Origin: Beroe forskalii | Lineage: Eukaryota > Ctenophora > Nuda > Beroida > Beroidae | Assembly: GCA_011033025.1 (NCBI GenBank) | Contig: WFMF01000097.1 | Coordinates: 248,001-312,000, forward strand | DNA: 64,000 bases | Reading direction: 5' to 3' | Part shown: positions 22,455 to 34,164 of the stretch, piece by piece | Layout: each line of letters begins with the position of its first letter | Position numbering within the stretch: the first letter of the stretch is position 1 | The notes under the pieces: generated by a model | The model's database searches: none | What the model saw: the letters and a program-made list of their open reading frames with translations, nothing else | What the model was told of the DNA's origin: nothing | Program-made: the position numbers and the translations under genes

Positions 22455-24511
22455 ATGGCGGGATCCTCAAGACAGAAATCAAACCTCGCTGTGACCCCAT
22501 CTTCAAAGAAATCAAACGTCGCTGTTACCCCACCCTCAAGTAAAACCCAAAGAAACACTCCTAAATCTGCGAAAACTAACGGGTAGGCTTATTTACCGAT
22601 TAAACAGATTTATCCGCTGAAATTGTATCATTTTTTCGTAGATTTATCACCATAATACATCGATGCCGCTGTGTGATTCCTGCCGAAGTAAGCTTCTCTT
22701 TAACTCACATCTTTTGCCAGTTCTGTTGTGACTGGGTCTGCTAAAAAAGAGCCAATGGTTGTCCAGAAGAGAGTTTCTGAGCAGAAACCTGTTGAAAGGA
22801 AGAGCACGCCGGTTAAAGCAGTGCCCGTTAAGGCTACCTCGACTCCAACACGGCCTGCTAGGACTCCCAGACCCTCCACTTTGCCCTGCATGGCTCCTAG
22901 CAGGTGAGGAGTTGTAATCTTGCATCATTTAATACAATGCTATTTTAGTACTAAAGTACTAAGGAAATCTTACACCCACAGAAAGAGTAGAATACCCCCC
23001 CCCCCCAAACTCACAGCCCATCTCTTAACACCTTCCCCCGTGCGTAGCGTGAGCCGAAGGCGAGGGAGGTGGGCTGAACTGAGCTGATGTTGCTGTTACT
23101 CACTTGCTCGTTGTTAGGGTAACGGTTTTAATGCGTCGAGGGAGTTTTGTCAGAGAATCTACAAAAAGACTGAAGTCTCTTTCAATTGTACTTTCCCTTC
23201 CAGACGACACTAGTTTTTTCAGTTTCTACACTGACATTTCGTTTCAGAGATAAGTTGTGTACAGAGAAACCTGCGTTTTCTGCTTTCCTAGCCCGGGCTG
23301 CAACCCCTGGCGGCAGAACACCATCCAGTCCCATTTCAAAGTCTGCTAGTGGTAGGTTGACATTCAGCATGGTGCTACCCTTCCTCGCTAAATGCTTGTT
23401 ATTATGCTTTGTTAAGTTCTAAACCACACAGCAGGTCTTTACCATAAAAAGTAATCGGTATTTTTTAACCTCTTTGTTTAACCTCTTCGTTTAAATACGG
23501 ATCCTCACTACAGCATTATGATTTACATAATTTATTCAATTTACACTCATTTCAGTTAACGATATCAAAGTTCCGTGGATCCCTCCCAGCCCCCGTCCCT
23601 ACAACCACACCCCGTTCAGCAGCCCCAAAGCTCGGCCAATGAGCCCCATGAGTCCCAGGCCCATGAGTCCAAGGACCCGTGAGATGAGTCCTGCAATCAC
23701 CCCGCGTAAGTCACTCTCCTACGACGGCTCCGTTCTGAGTTCCATCAGAGAGCGTCCTACGACCCCAGTGAGAACCAGCGCCACACCCCGCTGCAGACCC
23801 AAACCTTCCTCACTCACCACCCCTGTTAGGCCGCGCTCCAAAGCAGCTCCTGCCACCAAAGAACCTGGCAGGGTCGTAGTTTCCACTCCTCCCCGCTCCA
23901 AGGCCAACCTGCCCGGAGCAGGAACCCTTCTAGTTGACGAGAACCCTGACTCTGAGAATGCTCCTGAAAAGGTCGTCAAATCATCGGCTGTGAAACCTGT
24001 GGGCAGGACTAGCAGACCTGCAGCTAAGCCTGATGCAGCAAAGAACTCTATAATCAAAGCTAACAGAGAGGCAGTGAAGCAGCCTGCAAACACTGCGCCT
24101 AAACCCGGCCCTAAGAGAGTGCCTGCTGTGACAAAACCAGTCATTGGCAAAGAGACAAACCCCAAACCCCGGTCATCTACCGCAGTCAAGAGCACTCTCT
24201 CCTCACGAGCTGATCTGAAGTCCGTCGCTGAGAAGAAACGACCCGTGTTGGGCTCCCTGGAGAATAGACGCGGCAAAGCGCCCACTCAGAACGATAAAGT
24301 CTCTGCCAAACCCCGGGTCCCCAAGGCTACTGAACCTAAAGCTGAGGCTGTAGCTGCTTGTGGGGCTGATGAGAACGATCCTAAGGCGAGTGTTAAACCC
24401 GTCAGATCGGGTATTCCCGCAAAGTCAGGTATTCCGGGGGCTCGCGGGCGCACAGCCAGCAAACTGCCAACCCGCAGTCGCATACCTTCCCTTACAAGAA
24501 CCAAGAAGTGA
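22455..24511 (+). CDS. Basic Ser/Pro-rich protein with SxIP motifs, likely microtubule or cell-cycle linked (4 exons)
   Basis: Exons 22455-22582, 22721-22904, 23248-23351 and 23556-24511 join with GT-AG borders and matching phases. The protein is about 456 aa, basic, disordered, and dense in SP/TP sites (repeated MSP units in exon 4). Near the C-terminus it has SGIPAKSGIP and SRIPSL, which fit the SxIP signal that binds EB proteins at microtubule plus ends, in the usual basic, Pro/Ser-rich setting. E2F and CHR-like sites precede it. I do not recognise the family. A splice acceptor (ACATTTCAG, 22430) lies 24 bp before the ATG, and the frame from 22431 to the ATG is open and phase-compatible with the acidic exon ending at 20306. 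So this may instead be the 3' part of one long gene. Exons 3-4 are duplicated downstream. Confidence 0.7.
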
Positions 24512-25656
24512 GGTGTCTTCTGGAGTGACTTTGAGACCTGTCTTTCAACAGAGACGAGAAGTGAAGTGACTTTGAAACATATAACTTATTGTGTGCTGAG
24601 AGGTTGTGTGACGGAGTTTCGGCGAGTTGCTGAGAAGCTAATGTTTGGGCAATAGACTGTGGCGTCCGGGCATAGAGCGACCCTTGGCGTAACGCGGCGT
24701 TATTATATATGCTTTTCCGTTCTGACAAGGCTGATTTTTTTAGATTAGCGTTAACCAGGCCGGAACGCCACGTGTGTAACCATTCTAGACTGATGTATTT
24801 TGGGAGAATCTGGAAAACTCTCGCTGTTTTAATTGTGATCATATTTGAAATTGATTCAAAGGATCTGACTATAAATTATGGGTGAAATTAGCTCGTGGAC
24901 AACAAATTAAATTTGCTATCGAATGCTTTATCATTGTGTTTTTTATGTTTACTAATGCTATTTTGTTTGTTGTCATATGAAAGCTTTTTTTCGGGTGTGC
25001 CATCTTACACAAACTTTTCATTGATACAATTCATAATTCCTATTTAGTTTTACGGGTCTGCGACATTTCATCCTATGACACTTCAACAACCTAATCAAGA
25101 TCAGCACACTTTTTCGCAGAACTTAACCTTTGTTCGGAGATGAATTATGAAATATTAAGATTTTTAAAAATCGAAAAATGTCATGAGATGAAATATCCAG
25201 CCCCCTATTTATATTTGTTATTTTGTGATACCGTGGTGTATCGACCTTTTGAAGCGCGGCGTAAAACGCCGCGCTTGGGTATTTTGTTATTTTATTTTTA
25301 AAGCACACGCCGCAAAAAAATCATGTAATAGTAATACTGAATACGCCGCGCCTCAAAAGGTCGAGACACCTGGGATATAATGGTATTTGGTTTTTGAATA
25401 TCTCTGATAGTGAATGTGATTGTGATATGTTGGCATGTTTTTCATATAACCTTGCCTGAGCGACTTCCTGGACTGCACTGTGGCCTGAACCTTTTTCCCC
25501 TTTTTTTTTATTTCTGAACACAAACAACGCGGACGCACAAACCTTCCGCCATGAGCCTATCTACTTTCTGTTTTATTTGGGATACTAGCCAATGATATAA
25601 ATATGTGACATCTTTATAATAAAATTGAATATATATTTTTCAAATTCAATATTTGA
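22986..25656 (+). repeat. Tandem duplication, copy 1 (about 2.67 kb)
   Basis: Copy 1 begins at AGTAGAAT upstream of exon 3 and runs through exons 3 and 4, the 3' UTR and downstream AT-rich DNA to TCAATATTTGA. Copy 2 is 25675-28349, separated by only 18 bp. Identity is high even in introns and UTR. Differences include a CGAGGGAGG/CGAGGAGG indel, a different C-run near 22999, and a duplicated GCGTTACCAGGCCGGAAC in copy 2 near 27450. Confidence 0.92.
25241..25364. repeat. Hairpin with GCGCGGCG arms (MITE-like); second copy at 27936-28067
   Basis: TCGACCTTTTGA-GCGCGGCG at one end faces CGCCGCGC-TCAAAAGGTCGA at the other. An inner perfect palindrome GCGCGGCGTAAAACGCCGCGC lies at the left end. Both copies of the tandem duplication carry it, so it was present before the duplication. 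Confidence 0.6.
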
Positions 25657-25674
25657 CACACATAAACTTGCAGT

Positions 25675-28349
25675 AGTAGAATGCCCCCCTCAAACTCACA
25701 GCCCATCTCTTAACACCTTCCCCCGTGCGGCGAGTGAGCCGAAGGCGAGGAGGTAGGCTGAACTGAGCTGATGTTGCTGTTACTCACTTGCTCGTTGTTA
25801 GGGTAACGGTTTTAATGCGTCGAGGGAGTTTTGTCAGAGAATCTACAAAAAGACTGAAGTCACTCTTTCAATTGTACTTTCCCTTCCAGACGACACTAGT
25901 TTTTTTTCAGTTTTCTACACTGACATTTCGTTTCAGAGATAAGTTGTGTACAGAGAAGCCTGCGTTTTCTGCTTTCCTAGCCCGGGCTGCAACCCCTGGT
26001 GGCAGAACTCCATCCAGTCCTATTTCAAAATCTGCTAGTGGTAGGTTGACATTCAGCATAGTGCTATCAGACCTCGCTTAATGCTTGTTATTATGCTTTG
26101 TTGAGTTCTAAACCACACAACAAGTTTTTTATCGGGATTTTTTAAACTTCTTCGTATAAATACGGATCCTCACTACAGCATTATTATTTACATGATTTAT
26201 CCAATTTACACTCATTTCAGTTAACGATATCAAAGTCCCGTGGATCCCTCCTAGCCCCCGTCCCTACAACCACACCCCATTCAGCAGCCCCAAAGCTCGG
26301 CCAATGAGCCCAATGAGTCCCAGGCCCATGAGTCCTAGGACCCGTGAAATGAGTCCGGCCATCACCCCGCGTAAGTCACTCTCCTACGACGGCTCTGTTC
26401 TGAGTTCCATCAGAGAGCGTCCTACGACCCCAGTGAGGGCCAGCGCCACACCCCGGTGCAAACCCAAACCTCCCTCATTCACCACCCCTGTTAGGCCGCG
26501 CTCCAAAGCAGCTCCTGCCACCAAAGAACCTGGCAGGGTCGTAGTTTCCACTCCTCCCCGCTCCAAGGCCAACCTGCCCGGAGCAGGAACCCTTCTAGTT
26601 GACGAGAACCCTGACTCTGAGAATTCTCCTGAAAAGGTCGCCAAATCATCGGCTGTGAAACCTGTGGGCAGAACTGGCAGACCTGCAGCTAAGCCTGATG
26701 CAGCAAAGAACTCTATAATCAAAGCTAACAGAGAGGCAGTGAAGCAGCCTACAAACACTGCCTCTAAACCCGGACCTAAGAGAGTGCCTGCTGTGAGTAA
26801 ACCAGTCATTGGCAAAGAGAATAACCCCAAACCCCGGACATCTACTGCTGTCAAGAGCACTCTCTCCTCACGAGCTGATCTGAAGTCCGTCGCTGAGAAG
26901 AAACGCCCCGTGTTGGGCTCCCTGGAGAATAGACGCGGCAAAGTGCCCACTCAGAACGAGAAAGTCTCTGCCAAACCCCGGCTCCCCAAGGCTACTGAAC
27001 CTAAACCTGAGGCTGTAGCTGCTTGTGGGGCTGATGAGAACGATCCGAAGGCGAGCGTTAAACCCGTCAGATCGGGTATTCCCGCAAAGTCAGGAATTCC
27101 GGGGGCTCGCGGGCGCACAGCCAGCAAACTACCGACCCGCAGCCGCATACCTTCCCTCACCCGAACCAAGAAGTGAAGAGACTTGTTTGGAGTGACTTTG
27201 AGACCAGAGACATGTCTCTTAACTGCGACGAGAAGTGAAGTGAGTAAGTGACTTTGAAACATATAACGTATTGTGTGCTGAGAGGTTGTGTGGCGGAGTT
27301 TCGGAGGTTTTGGTGAGTTGTTGAGACGCTAATGTTTGGACATTAGACTGTGGCGTCCTGGCATAGAACGCCCCTTGGCGTTACGCGGCGTTCTATGCCT
27401 TTTCGGTCTGACAATGCTGACTTTAGATTAGCGTTACCAGGCCGGAACGCGTTACCAGGCCGGAACGCCACGTGTGTAACCATTCTAGACTGATGTATTT
27501 TGGGAGAATCTGGAAAACTCTCGCTGTTTTAATTGTGATCATATTTGAAATTGATTCAAAGGATCTGACGATAAATTATGGGCGAAATTAGTTCGTGGAC
27601 AACCAATTAAATTTGTAATCGAATGATTTATCATTTTGTTTTTTATGTTTAACTAATGCTATTTTGTTTGTTGTCATATGAAAGCTTTATTTTCGGGTGT
27701 GTCATCTTACACAAACTTTTCATTGATACAATTCATAATTCCTATTTAGTTTTATGGGTCTACAACATTTCATCCTATGACACTTCAACAACCTAATCAA
27801 GTCCAGCACACATTTTTGCAGAACTTATCCTTTGTTCGGAGATTAAATATGAAATATTACGATTTTTTAAAAATGTCATGAGATGAAATATCCAGCCCCC
27901 TATTTATATTTGTTATTTTGTGATACCGTGGTGTATCGACCTTTAGGAGCGCGGCGTAAAACGCCGCGCTTGGGTATTTTGTTATTTAATATTTTCAATT
28001 TTTAAGGCACGCGCCCCAAAAAATCATGTAATAGTAATACTGAATATGCCGCGCCTCAAAAGGTCGAGACACCTGGGATATAATGATATTTGGTTTTTGA
28101 ATATCTCTGATAGTGGATGTGATATGTTGGCATGTGTCTCATATAACCTTGCCTGAGCGACTTCCTGGACTGTGGCCTGAACCTTTTTCCCCTTTTTTTT
28201 TATTTCTGAACACAAACAACGCGGACGCACAAACCTTCCGCCATGAGCCTATCTACTTTCTGTTTTATTTGGGATACTAGCCAATGATATAAATATGTGA
28301 CATCTTTATAATAAAATTGAATATATATTTTTTCAAATTCAATATTTGA
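25675..28349 (+). repeat. Tandem duplication, copy 2
   Basis: Repeats copy 1 from AGTAGAATGCCCCCC to CAATATTTGA. It contains intact equivalents of exons 3 and 4 but no equivalents of exons 1 and 2 or of the promoter. Confidence 0.92.
25937..27176 (+). CDS. Duplicated exons 3-4 of the SxIP-motif protein gene (alternative 3' end or partial paralogue)
   Basis: Exons 25937-26040 and 26221-27176 keep the same borders, splice sites and phase as 23248-24511. The 290-residue tail from MSPMSPRP to the stop is the same length as in copy 1. I count 16 substitutions, no indel and no stop. The SxIP sites are kept. One change makes a KEN box (GKENNPKP) where copy 1 reads GKETNPKP. Without its own first exons it could be used by splicing exon 2 (ending 22904) to 25937, giving two alternative C-termini, or it could be silent. 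The intact frame suggests a young or selected copy. Confidence 0.65.
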
Positions 28350-28694
28350 GTATTTGTACGCTTTCACCAAAAATGACACCGGAAGCCATGAAATATGAAA
28401 CTTAACTGATAGTGACTGCTTTGCTAAACACGTAAACCATGCCATGCCACGTCGCGTGGCATGGCATGCTTCCTCAGAACAGGGAAGCGCGCGCGTACAC
28501 ACACTAATGCGGGCTTAGGAATGACATGTTTTGCTACATGTACAATTGGGCGCGGCCAGTCTTTAATTCCACATTCCATTTATAAACGGTGACGTATCGA
28601 ATTCGAACTCCTACGCGCGCGGCTCACTGGCTCGTTTAATAGTGAGCCCCGCATGATCAAAAAAGATGTATGACCCGCCGACGCCAGCCGCAAA
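28350..28694. other. Spacer with CpG-rich repeat shared with the LINE 5' region
   Basis: No gene is seen. The block around 28485-28520 (GCGCGCGTACACACACTAATGCGGGCTTA) closely resembles 6530-6565. A short palindrome, CATGCCATGCCACG ... CGTGGCATGGCATG, lies at 28438-28469. Confidence 0.45.
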
Positions 28695-28887
28695 GGAAAG
28701 TGGGTATGTCTCCCAAATAAACGGCTCTGAGTGACGTCATATTTTTCGCTTCGTATTCTGAATAGGTACAGGTCTTGCCTTAACAAGGGCCCTGGTTTCG
28801 CGTACAGAGTGCGCGGCGCGGCAAGCGTACCGACACCCCTGGTTAGGGGAAATGCGTGCCGCAGGGGACCACAGGCTCAGGGTACAA

Positions 28888-31375
28888 GGGGCAATAGATC
28901 AATGGTACACGGGGGCAATAGATCAATGGTACACTGGGGCAATAGATCAATGGTACACGGGGGCAGTAGATCAATGGTACACGGGGGCAGTGGATCAATG
29001 GAGCATGGGGGCAGTAGATCAGTGGCACACGGGAACATTAGATCAGTGGTACACTGGAACAGTGGTGCAATGGAACACTGGTGCAGTGGGACACGGGAAC
29101 AGTAGATCAATGGTGCACGGGAACACTGGTGCAGTGGCACACGGGAACAGTAGATCAGTGGTGCACGGGAACACTGGAACAGTGGTGCAATGGAACACTG
29201 GTGCAGTGGCACACGGGAACAGTAGATCAATGGTGCACGGGAACACTGGAACAGTGGTGCAATGGAACACTGGTGCAGTGGCACACGGGAACACTGGAAC
29301 AGTGGTGCAATGGAACACTGGTGCAGTGGCACACGGGAACAGTAGATCAGTGGAGCACGGGAACACTGGAACAGTGGTGCAATGGAACACTGGTGCAATG
29401 GAACACTGGTGCAATGGAACAATGGTGCAGTGGCACACGGGAACAGTAGATCAATGGTGCACGGGAACACTGGAACAGTGGTGCAATGGAACACTGGTGC
29501 AGTGGCACACGGGAACACTTGAACAGTGGTGCAATGGAACACTGGTGTAGTGGCACACGGGAACGTAGATCAGTGGAGCACGGGAACACTGGAACAGTGG
29601 TGCAATGGAACACTGGTGCAGTGGTGCACGGGAACACTGGTGCAATGGCACACGGGAACAGTAGATCAGTGGTGCACAGGAACACTGGTGCAGTGGCACA
29701 CGGGAACACTAGATCAGTGGTGCACGGGAACACTGGTGCAGTGGCACACGGGAACACTAGATCAGAGGTGCACGGGAACACTGGAACAGTGGTGCAATGG
29801 AACACTGGTGCAGTGGCACACGGGAACACTGGAACAGTGGTGCAATGGAATACTGGTGCAGTGGTGCAATGGAACACTGGAACAGTGGTGCTCGGGAACT
29901 CTGGTGCAGCGGCACACGGGAACATTAGATCAGTGGTGCACGGGAACAGTGGTGCAATGGAACACTGGTGCAGTGGCACACGGGAACAGTAGATCAATGG
30001 TGCACAGGAACACTGGAACACTGGTGCACTGGAACACTGGTGCTGTGGCACACGGGAACAGTAGATCAGTGGTGCACGGGAACACTGGAACACTGGTGCA
30101 ATGGAACACTGGTGCAGTGGAACACGGGAACAGTAGATCAGTGGCACACGGGAACACTGGAACAGTGGTGCAATGGAACACTGGTGCAGTGGAACACGGG
30201 AACAGTAGATCAGTGGTGCACGGGAACACTGGTGCAGTGGTGCAATGGAACACTGGTGCAGTGGCACACGGGAACAGTAGATCAGTGGTGCAGGGGAACA
30301 CTGGAACACTGGTGCTCGGGAACACTGGAACAGTGGCACTCGGGAACACTGGAACAGTGGTGCAATGGAACACTGGTGCAGTGGTGCACTGGAACACTGG
30401 TGCAATGGTGCACTGGAACATTGGTGCCATGGAACACTGGTGCAGTGGCACAAGGGAACGGTAGATCAGTGGTGCATGGGAACACTGGAACACTGGTGCA
30501 GTGGAACACGGGAACAGTAGATCAGTGGTGCACGGGAACACTGGTGCAGTGGTGCAATGGAACACTGGTGCAGTGGCACACGGGAACAGTAGATCAGTGG
30601 TGCATGGGAACACTGCAACAGTGGCACTTGGGAACACTGGAACAGTGGTGCAATGGAACACTGGTGCAGTGGTGCACTGGAACACTGGTGCAATGGTGCA
30701 CTGGAACATTGGTGCCATGGAACACTGGTGCAGTGGCACAAGGGAACGGTAGATCAGTGGTGCATGGGAACACTGGAACACTGGTGCAGTGGCACACGGG
30801 AACAGACGATCAGTGGTGCACGGGAACGCTGGAACAGCGGTGAAACGGAACACTGGTGCAGTGGCACACGGGAAAAGTAGATCAGTGGCACACGGGAACA
30901 CTGGAACAGTGGTGCAATGGAACACTGGTGCAGTGGAACACGGGAACAGTAGATCAGTGGTGCACGGGAACACTGGAACAGTGGTGCAATGGAACAGTGG
31001 TGCAGTGGCACAGGGGAATAGTAGATCAGTGGTGCAGGGGAACACTGGCGCTTGGGAACACTGGAACAGTGGTGCACGGGAACTCTGGTGCACTGGCACA
31101 CGGGAACAGTAGATCATTGGTGCGCGGGAACACTTGAACAGTAGATCAGTGGTGCACTGGAACAGTGGTGCAATGGTGCACGGGAACACTGGAACAGTGG
31201 TGCAATGGAACACTGGAACAGTGGTGCGCGGGAACACTTGAACAGTGGCACACGGGAACAGTAGATCAGTGGTTCACGGGAACACTGGAACAGTGATGCA
31301 ATGGAACACTGGTGCAGTGGCACACGGGAACAGTAGATCAGTGGTGCACGGACTACTGGAACAGCAGTGCAATGT
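28888..31375 (+). repeat. 8-bp-word array, left arm
   Basis: The array parses almost completely into octamers of the form KRGNNCAV, drawn from about ten words (TGGAACAC, TGGAACAG, TGGTGCAC, TGGTGCAG, TGGTGCAA, TGGCACAC, GGGAACAC, GGGAACAG, TAGATCAG, TAGATCAA). Three words make 24 bp and many stretches follow a 72-bp cycle of three 24-mers. The outermost part (28888-29030) is a simpler 24-bp repeat with GGGGGCAATAGATCAATGG. Two frames on this strand stay open for hundreds of codons only because 24 is divisible by 3. Confidence 0.9.
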
Positions 31376-33840
31376 AACAGTGCACCAGTGTTCCAGTGTT
31401 CCCGAGCACCACTGTTCCAGTGTCCCCCTGCACCACTGATCTACTGTTCCCGTGTGCCACTGCACCAGTGTTCCATTGCACCACTGCGCCAGTGTTCCCG
31501 TGCACCACTGATCTACTGTTCCCGTGTTCCACTGCACCAGTGTTCCATTGCACCACTGTTCCAGTGTTCCCGTGTGCCACTGATCTACTGTTCCCGTGTT
31601 CCACTGCACAAGTGTTCCATAGCACCAGTGTTTCAATGTTCCCGTGCACCACTGATCTACTGTTCCCGTGTGCCACTGCACCAGTGTTCCAGTGCACCAG
31701 TGTTCCAGTGTTCCCGTGCACCATTGATCTACTGTTCCCGTGTGCCACTGCACCAGTGTTCCATAGCACCAGTGTTCCAGTGTTCCCGTGCACCACTGAT
31801 CTACTGTTCCCGTGTGCCACTGCACCAGTGTTCCAGTGCACCAGTGTTCCAGTGTTCCCGTGCACCACTGATCTAATGTTCCCGTGTGCCACTGCACCAG
31901 TGTTCCCGTGCACCACTGCACCAGTGTTCCATTGCATCACTGTTCCAGTGTTCCCGTGTTCCACTGATCTACTGTTCCCGCATGCCACTGCACCAGTGTT
32001 CCATTGCACCACTGATCTACTGTTCCCGTGTTCCACTGCACCAGTGTTCCATTGCACCACTGTTCCAGTGTTCCCGTGTGCCACTGATCTACTGTTCCCG
32101 TGTTCCACTGCACAAGTGTTCCATAGCACCAGTGTTCCAGTGTTCCCACGCACCACTGATCTACCGTTCCCTTGTGCCACTGCACCAGTGTTCCATTGCA
32201 CCACTGTTCCAGTGTTCCCATGCACCACTGACCTACCGTTCCCTTGTGCCACTGCACCAGTGTTCCATTGCACCACTGTTCCAGTGTTCCCGTGTGCCAC
32301 TGATCTACTGTTCCCGTTTTCCACTGCACCAGTGTTCCATTGCACCGCTGTTCCAGTGTTCCCGTGTGCCACTGATCTACTGTTCCCGTGTGCCACTGCA
32401 CCAGTGTTCCATGGCACCAATGTTCCAGTGCACCATTGCACCAGTATTCCAGTGCACCACTGCACCAGTGTTCCATTGCACCACTGTTCCAGTGTTCCCG
32501 TGTGCCACTGTTGCAGTGTTCCCATGCACCACTGATCTACTGTTCCCGTGTGCCGCTGCACCAGAGTTCCCGAGCACCACTGTTCCAGTGTTCCCGAGCA
32601 CCACTGTTCCAGTGTTCCCCTGCACCACTGATCTACTGTTCCCGTGTGCCACTGCACCAGTGTTCCATTGCACCACTGCACCAGTGTTCCCGTGCACCAC
32701 TGATCTACTGTTCCCGTGTTCCACTGCACCAGTGTTTCATTGCACCACTGTTCCAGTGTTCCCGTGTGCCACTGATCTACTGTTCCCGTGTTCCACTGCA
32801 CCAGTGTTCCATTGCACCAGTGTTCCAGTGTTCCCGTGCACCATTGATCTACTGTTCCCGTGTGCCACTGCACCAGTGTTCCATTGCACCACTGTTCCCG
32901 TGCACCACTGATCTACTGTTCCCGTGTGCCGCTGCACCAGAGTTCCCGAGCACCACTGTTCCAGTGTTCCATTGCACCACTGCACCAGTATTCCATTGCA
33001 CCACTGTTCCAGTGTTCCCGTGTGCCGCTGCACCAGTGTTCCATTGCACCACTGTTCCAGTGTTCCCGTGCACCACTGATCTAGTGTTCCCGTGTGCCAC
33101 TGCACCAGTGTTCCCGTGCACCACTGATCTACTGTTCCCGTGTGCCACTGCACCAGTGTTCCCGTGCACCACTGCACCAGTGTTCCATTGCACCACTGTT
33201 CCAGTGTTCCCGTGCTCCACTGATCTACTGTTCCCGTGTGCCACTACACCAGTGTTCCATTGCACCACTGTTCCAGTGTTCCCGTGTGCCACTGCACCAG
33301 TGTTCCATTGCACCACTGTTCCAGTGTTCCCGTGCACCACTGATCTACTTCTCCCGTGTGCCACTGCACCAGTGTTCCATTGCACCAGTGTTCCATTGCA
33401 CCAGTGTTCCATTGCACCACTGTTCCAGTGTTCCCGTGCTCCACTGATCTACTGTTCCCGTGTGCCACTGCACCAGTGTTCCATTGCACCACTGTTCCAG
33501 TGTTCCCGTGTGCCACTGCACCACTGTTCCATTGCACCACTGTTCCAGTGTTCCCGTGCACCACTGATCTACTGTTCCCGTGTGCCACTGCACCAGTGTT
33601 CCCGTGCACCATTGATCTACTGTTCCCGTGTCCCACTGCACCAGTGTTCCATTGCACCACTGTTCCAGTGCACCACTGATCTAATGTTCCCGTGTGCCAC
33701 TGATCTACTGCCCCCATGCTCCATTGATCCACTGCCCCCATGCTCCATTGATCCACTGCCCCCGTGTACCATTGATCTATTGCCCCCGTGTACCATTGAT
33801 CTATTGCCCCCGTGTACCATTGATCTATTGCCCCTTGTAC
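31376..33840 (-). repeat. 8-bp-word array, right arm
   Basis: Reverse complement of the left-arm vocabulary (CTGTTCCA, GTGTTCCC, GTGTGCCA, CTGATCTA and so on), ending in the same simpler 24-bp repeat at 33700-33835. The outer parts of the two arms follow the same order of words; inner parts differ by gain or loss of whole words. Confidence 0.9.
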
Positions 33841-34022
33841 CCTGAGCCTGTGGTCCCCTGCGACACGCATTTCCCCTAACCAGGGGTGTCGGTACGCTTG
33901 CCGCGCACTCTGTACGCGAAACCAGGGCTCTTGTTAAGGCAAGACCTGTACCTATTCAGAATATGAAGCGAAAAATATGACGTCACTCAGAGCCGTTTAT
34001 ATGGGAGACATACCGGAAAGTG

Positions 34023-34135
34023 TTGCATTGCGTGTTCACCTAACCAGGTTCCCCTAACCAGGGGTGTTTAGCGCTTGCCGCGCCGCGCACTCCGTGCGCG
34101 TAACCAGGGTCCTGGTTAGGGCAAGTACTTTTGTT
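34023..34135. repeat. Extra copy of the CCCCTAACCAGGGGTG end motif
   Basis: Just outside the giant foldback, the motif ACCAGGTTCCCCTAACCAGGGGTG, the CGCGCACTCCGTGCGCG palindrome and CCTGGTTAGGGCAAG repeat motifs from the element's end. Related sequence also occurs at 57085-57225. Confidence 0.6.
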
Positions 34136-34164
34136 AGGCTTGCCTTTTTTTTCCTAATGTTAAT

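Larger units (their letters stand above)
28703..34014. mobile_element. 5.3-kb giant foldback element with 8-bp target duplication
   Basis: Inverted ends begin GGTATGTCTCCCA and continue for about 185 bp of near-identical unique sequence (containing TGACGTCAT, TACAGAGTGCGCGGCG and CACCCCTGGTTAGGGG). Each arm then holds about 2.45 kb of an 8-bp-word array, and the arms meet at about 31375. The 8-bp direct repeat GGAAAGTG flanks it exactly (28695-28702 and 34015-34022), so it moved as a unit, probably by a hAT/P-type transposase supplied in trans. It encodes nothing recognisable. Arms of 2672 and 2640 bp could fold into a hairpin over 2 kb long. Confidence 0.88.

Noticed and set aside
23719-24504. 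Minus-strand frames opposite the basic protein exon
   Set aside because: Shadows of a GC-rich, codon-biased exon; the plus-strand frame has matching splice phases and is conserved in the duplicate.
28850-33870. Open frames of 200-500 codons on both strands
   Set aside because: They are periodic translations of the 8/24-bp array (units like WCTGTLEQ and its mirror), open in several frames and on both strands at once.
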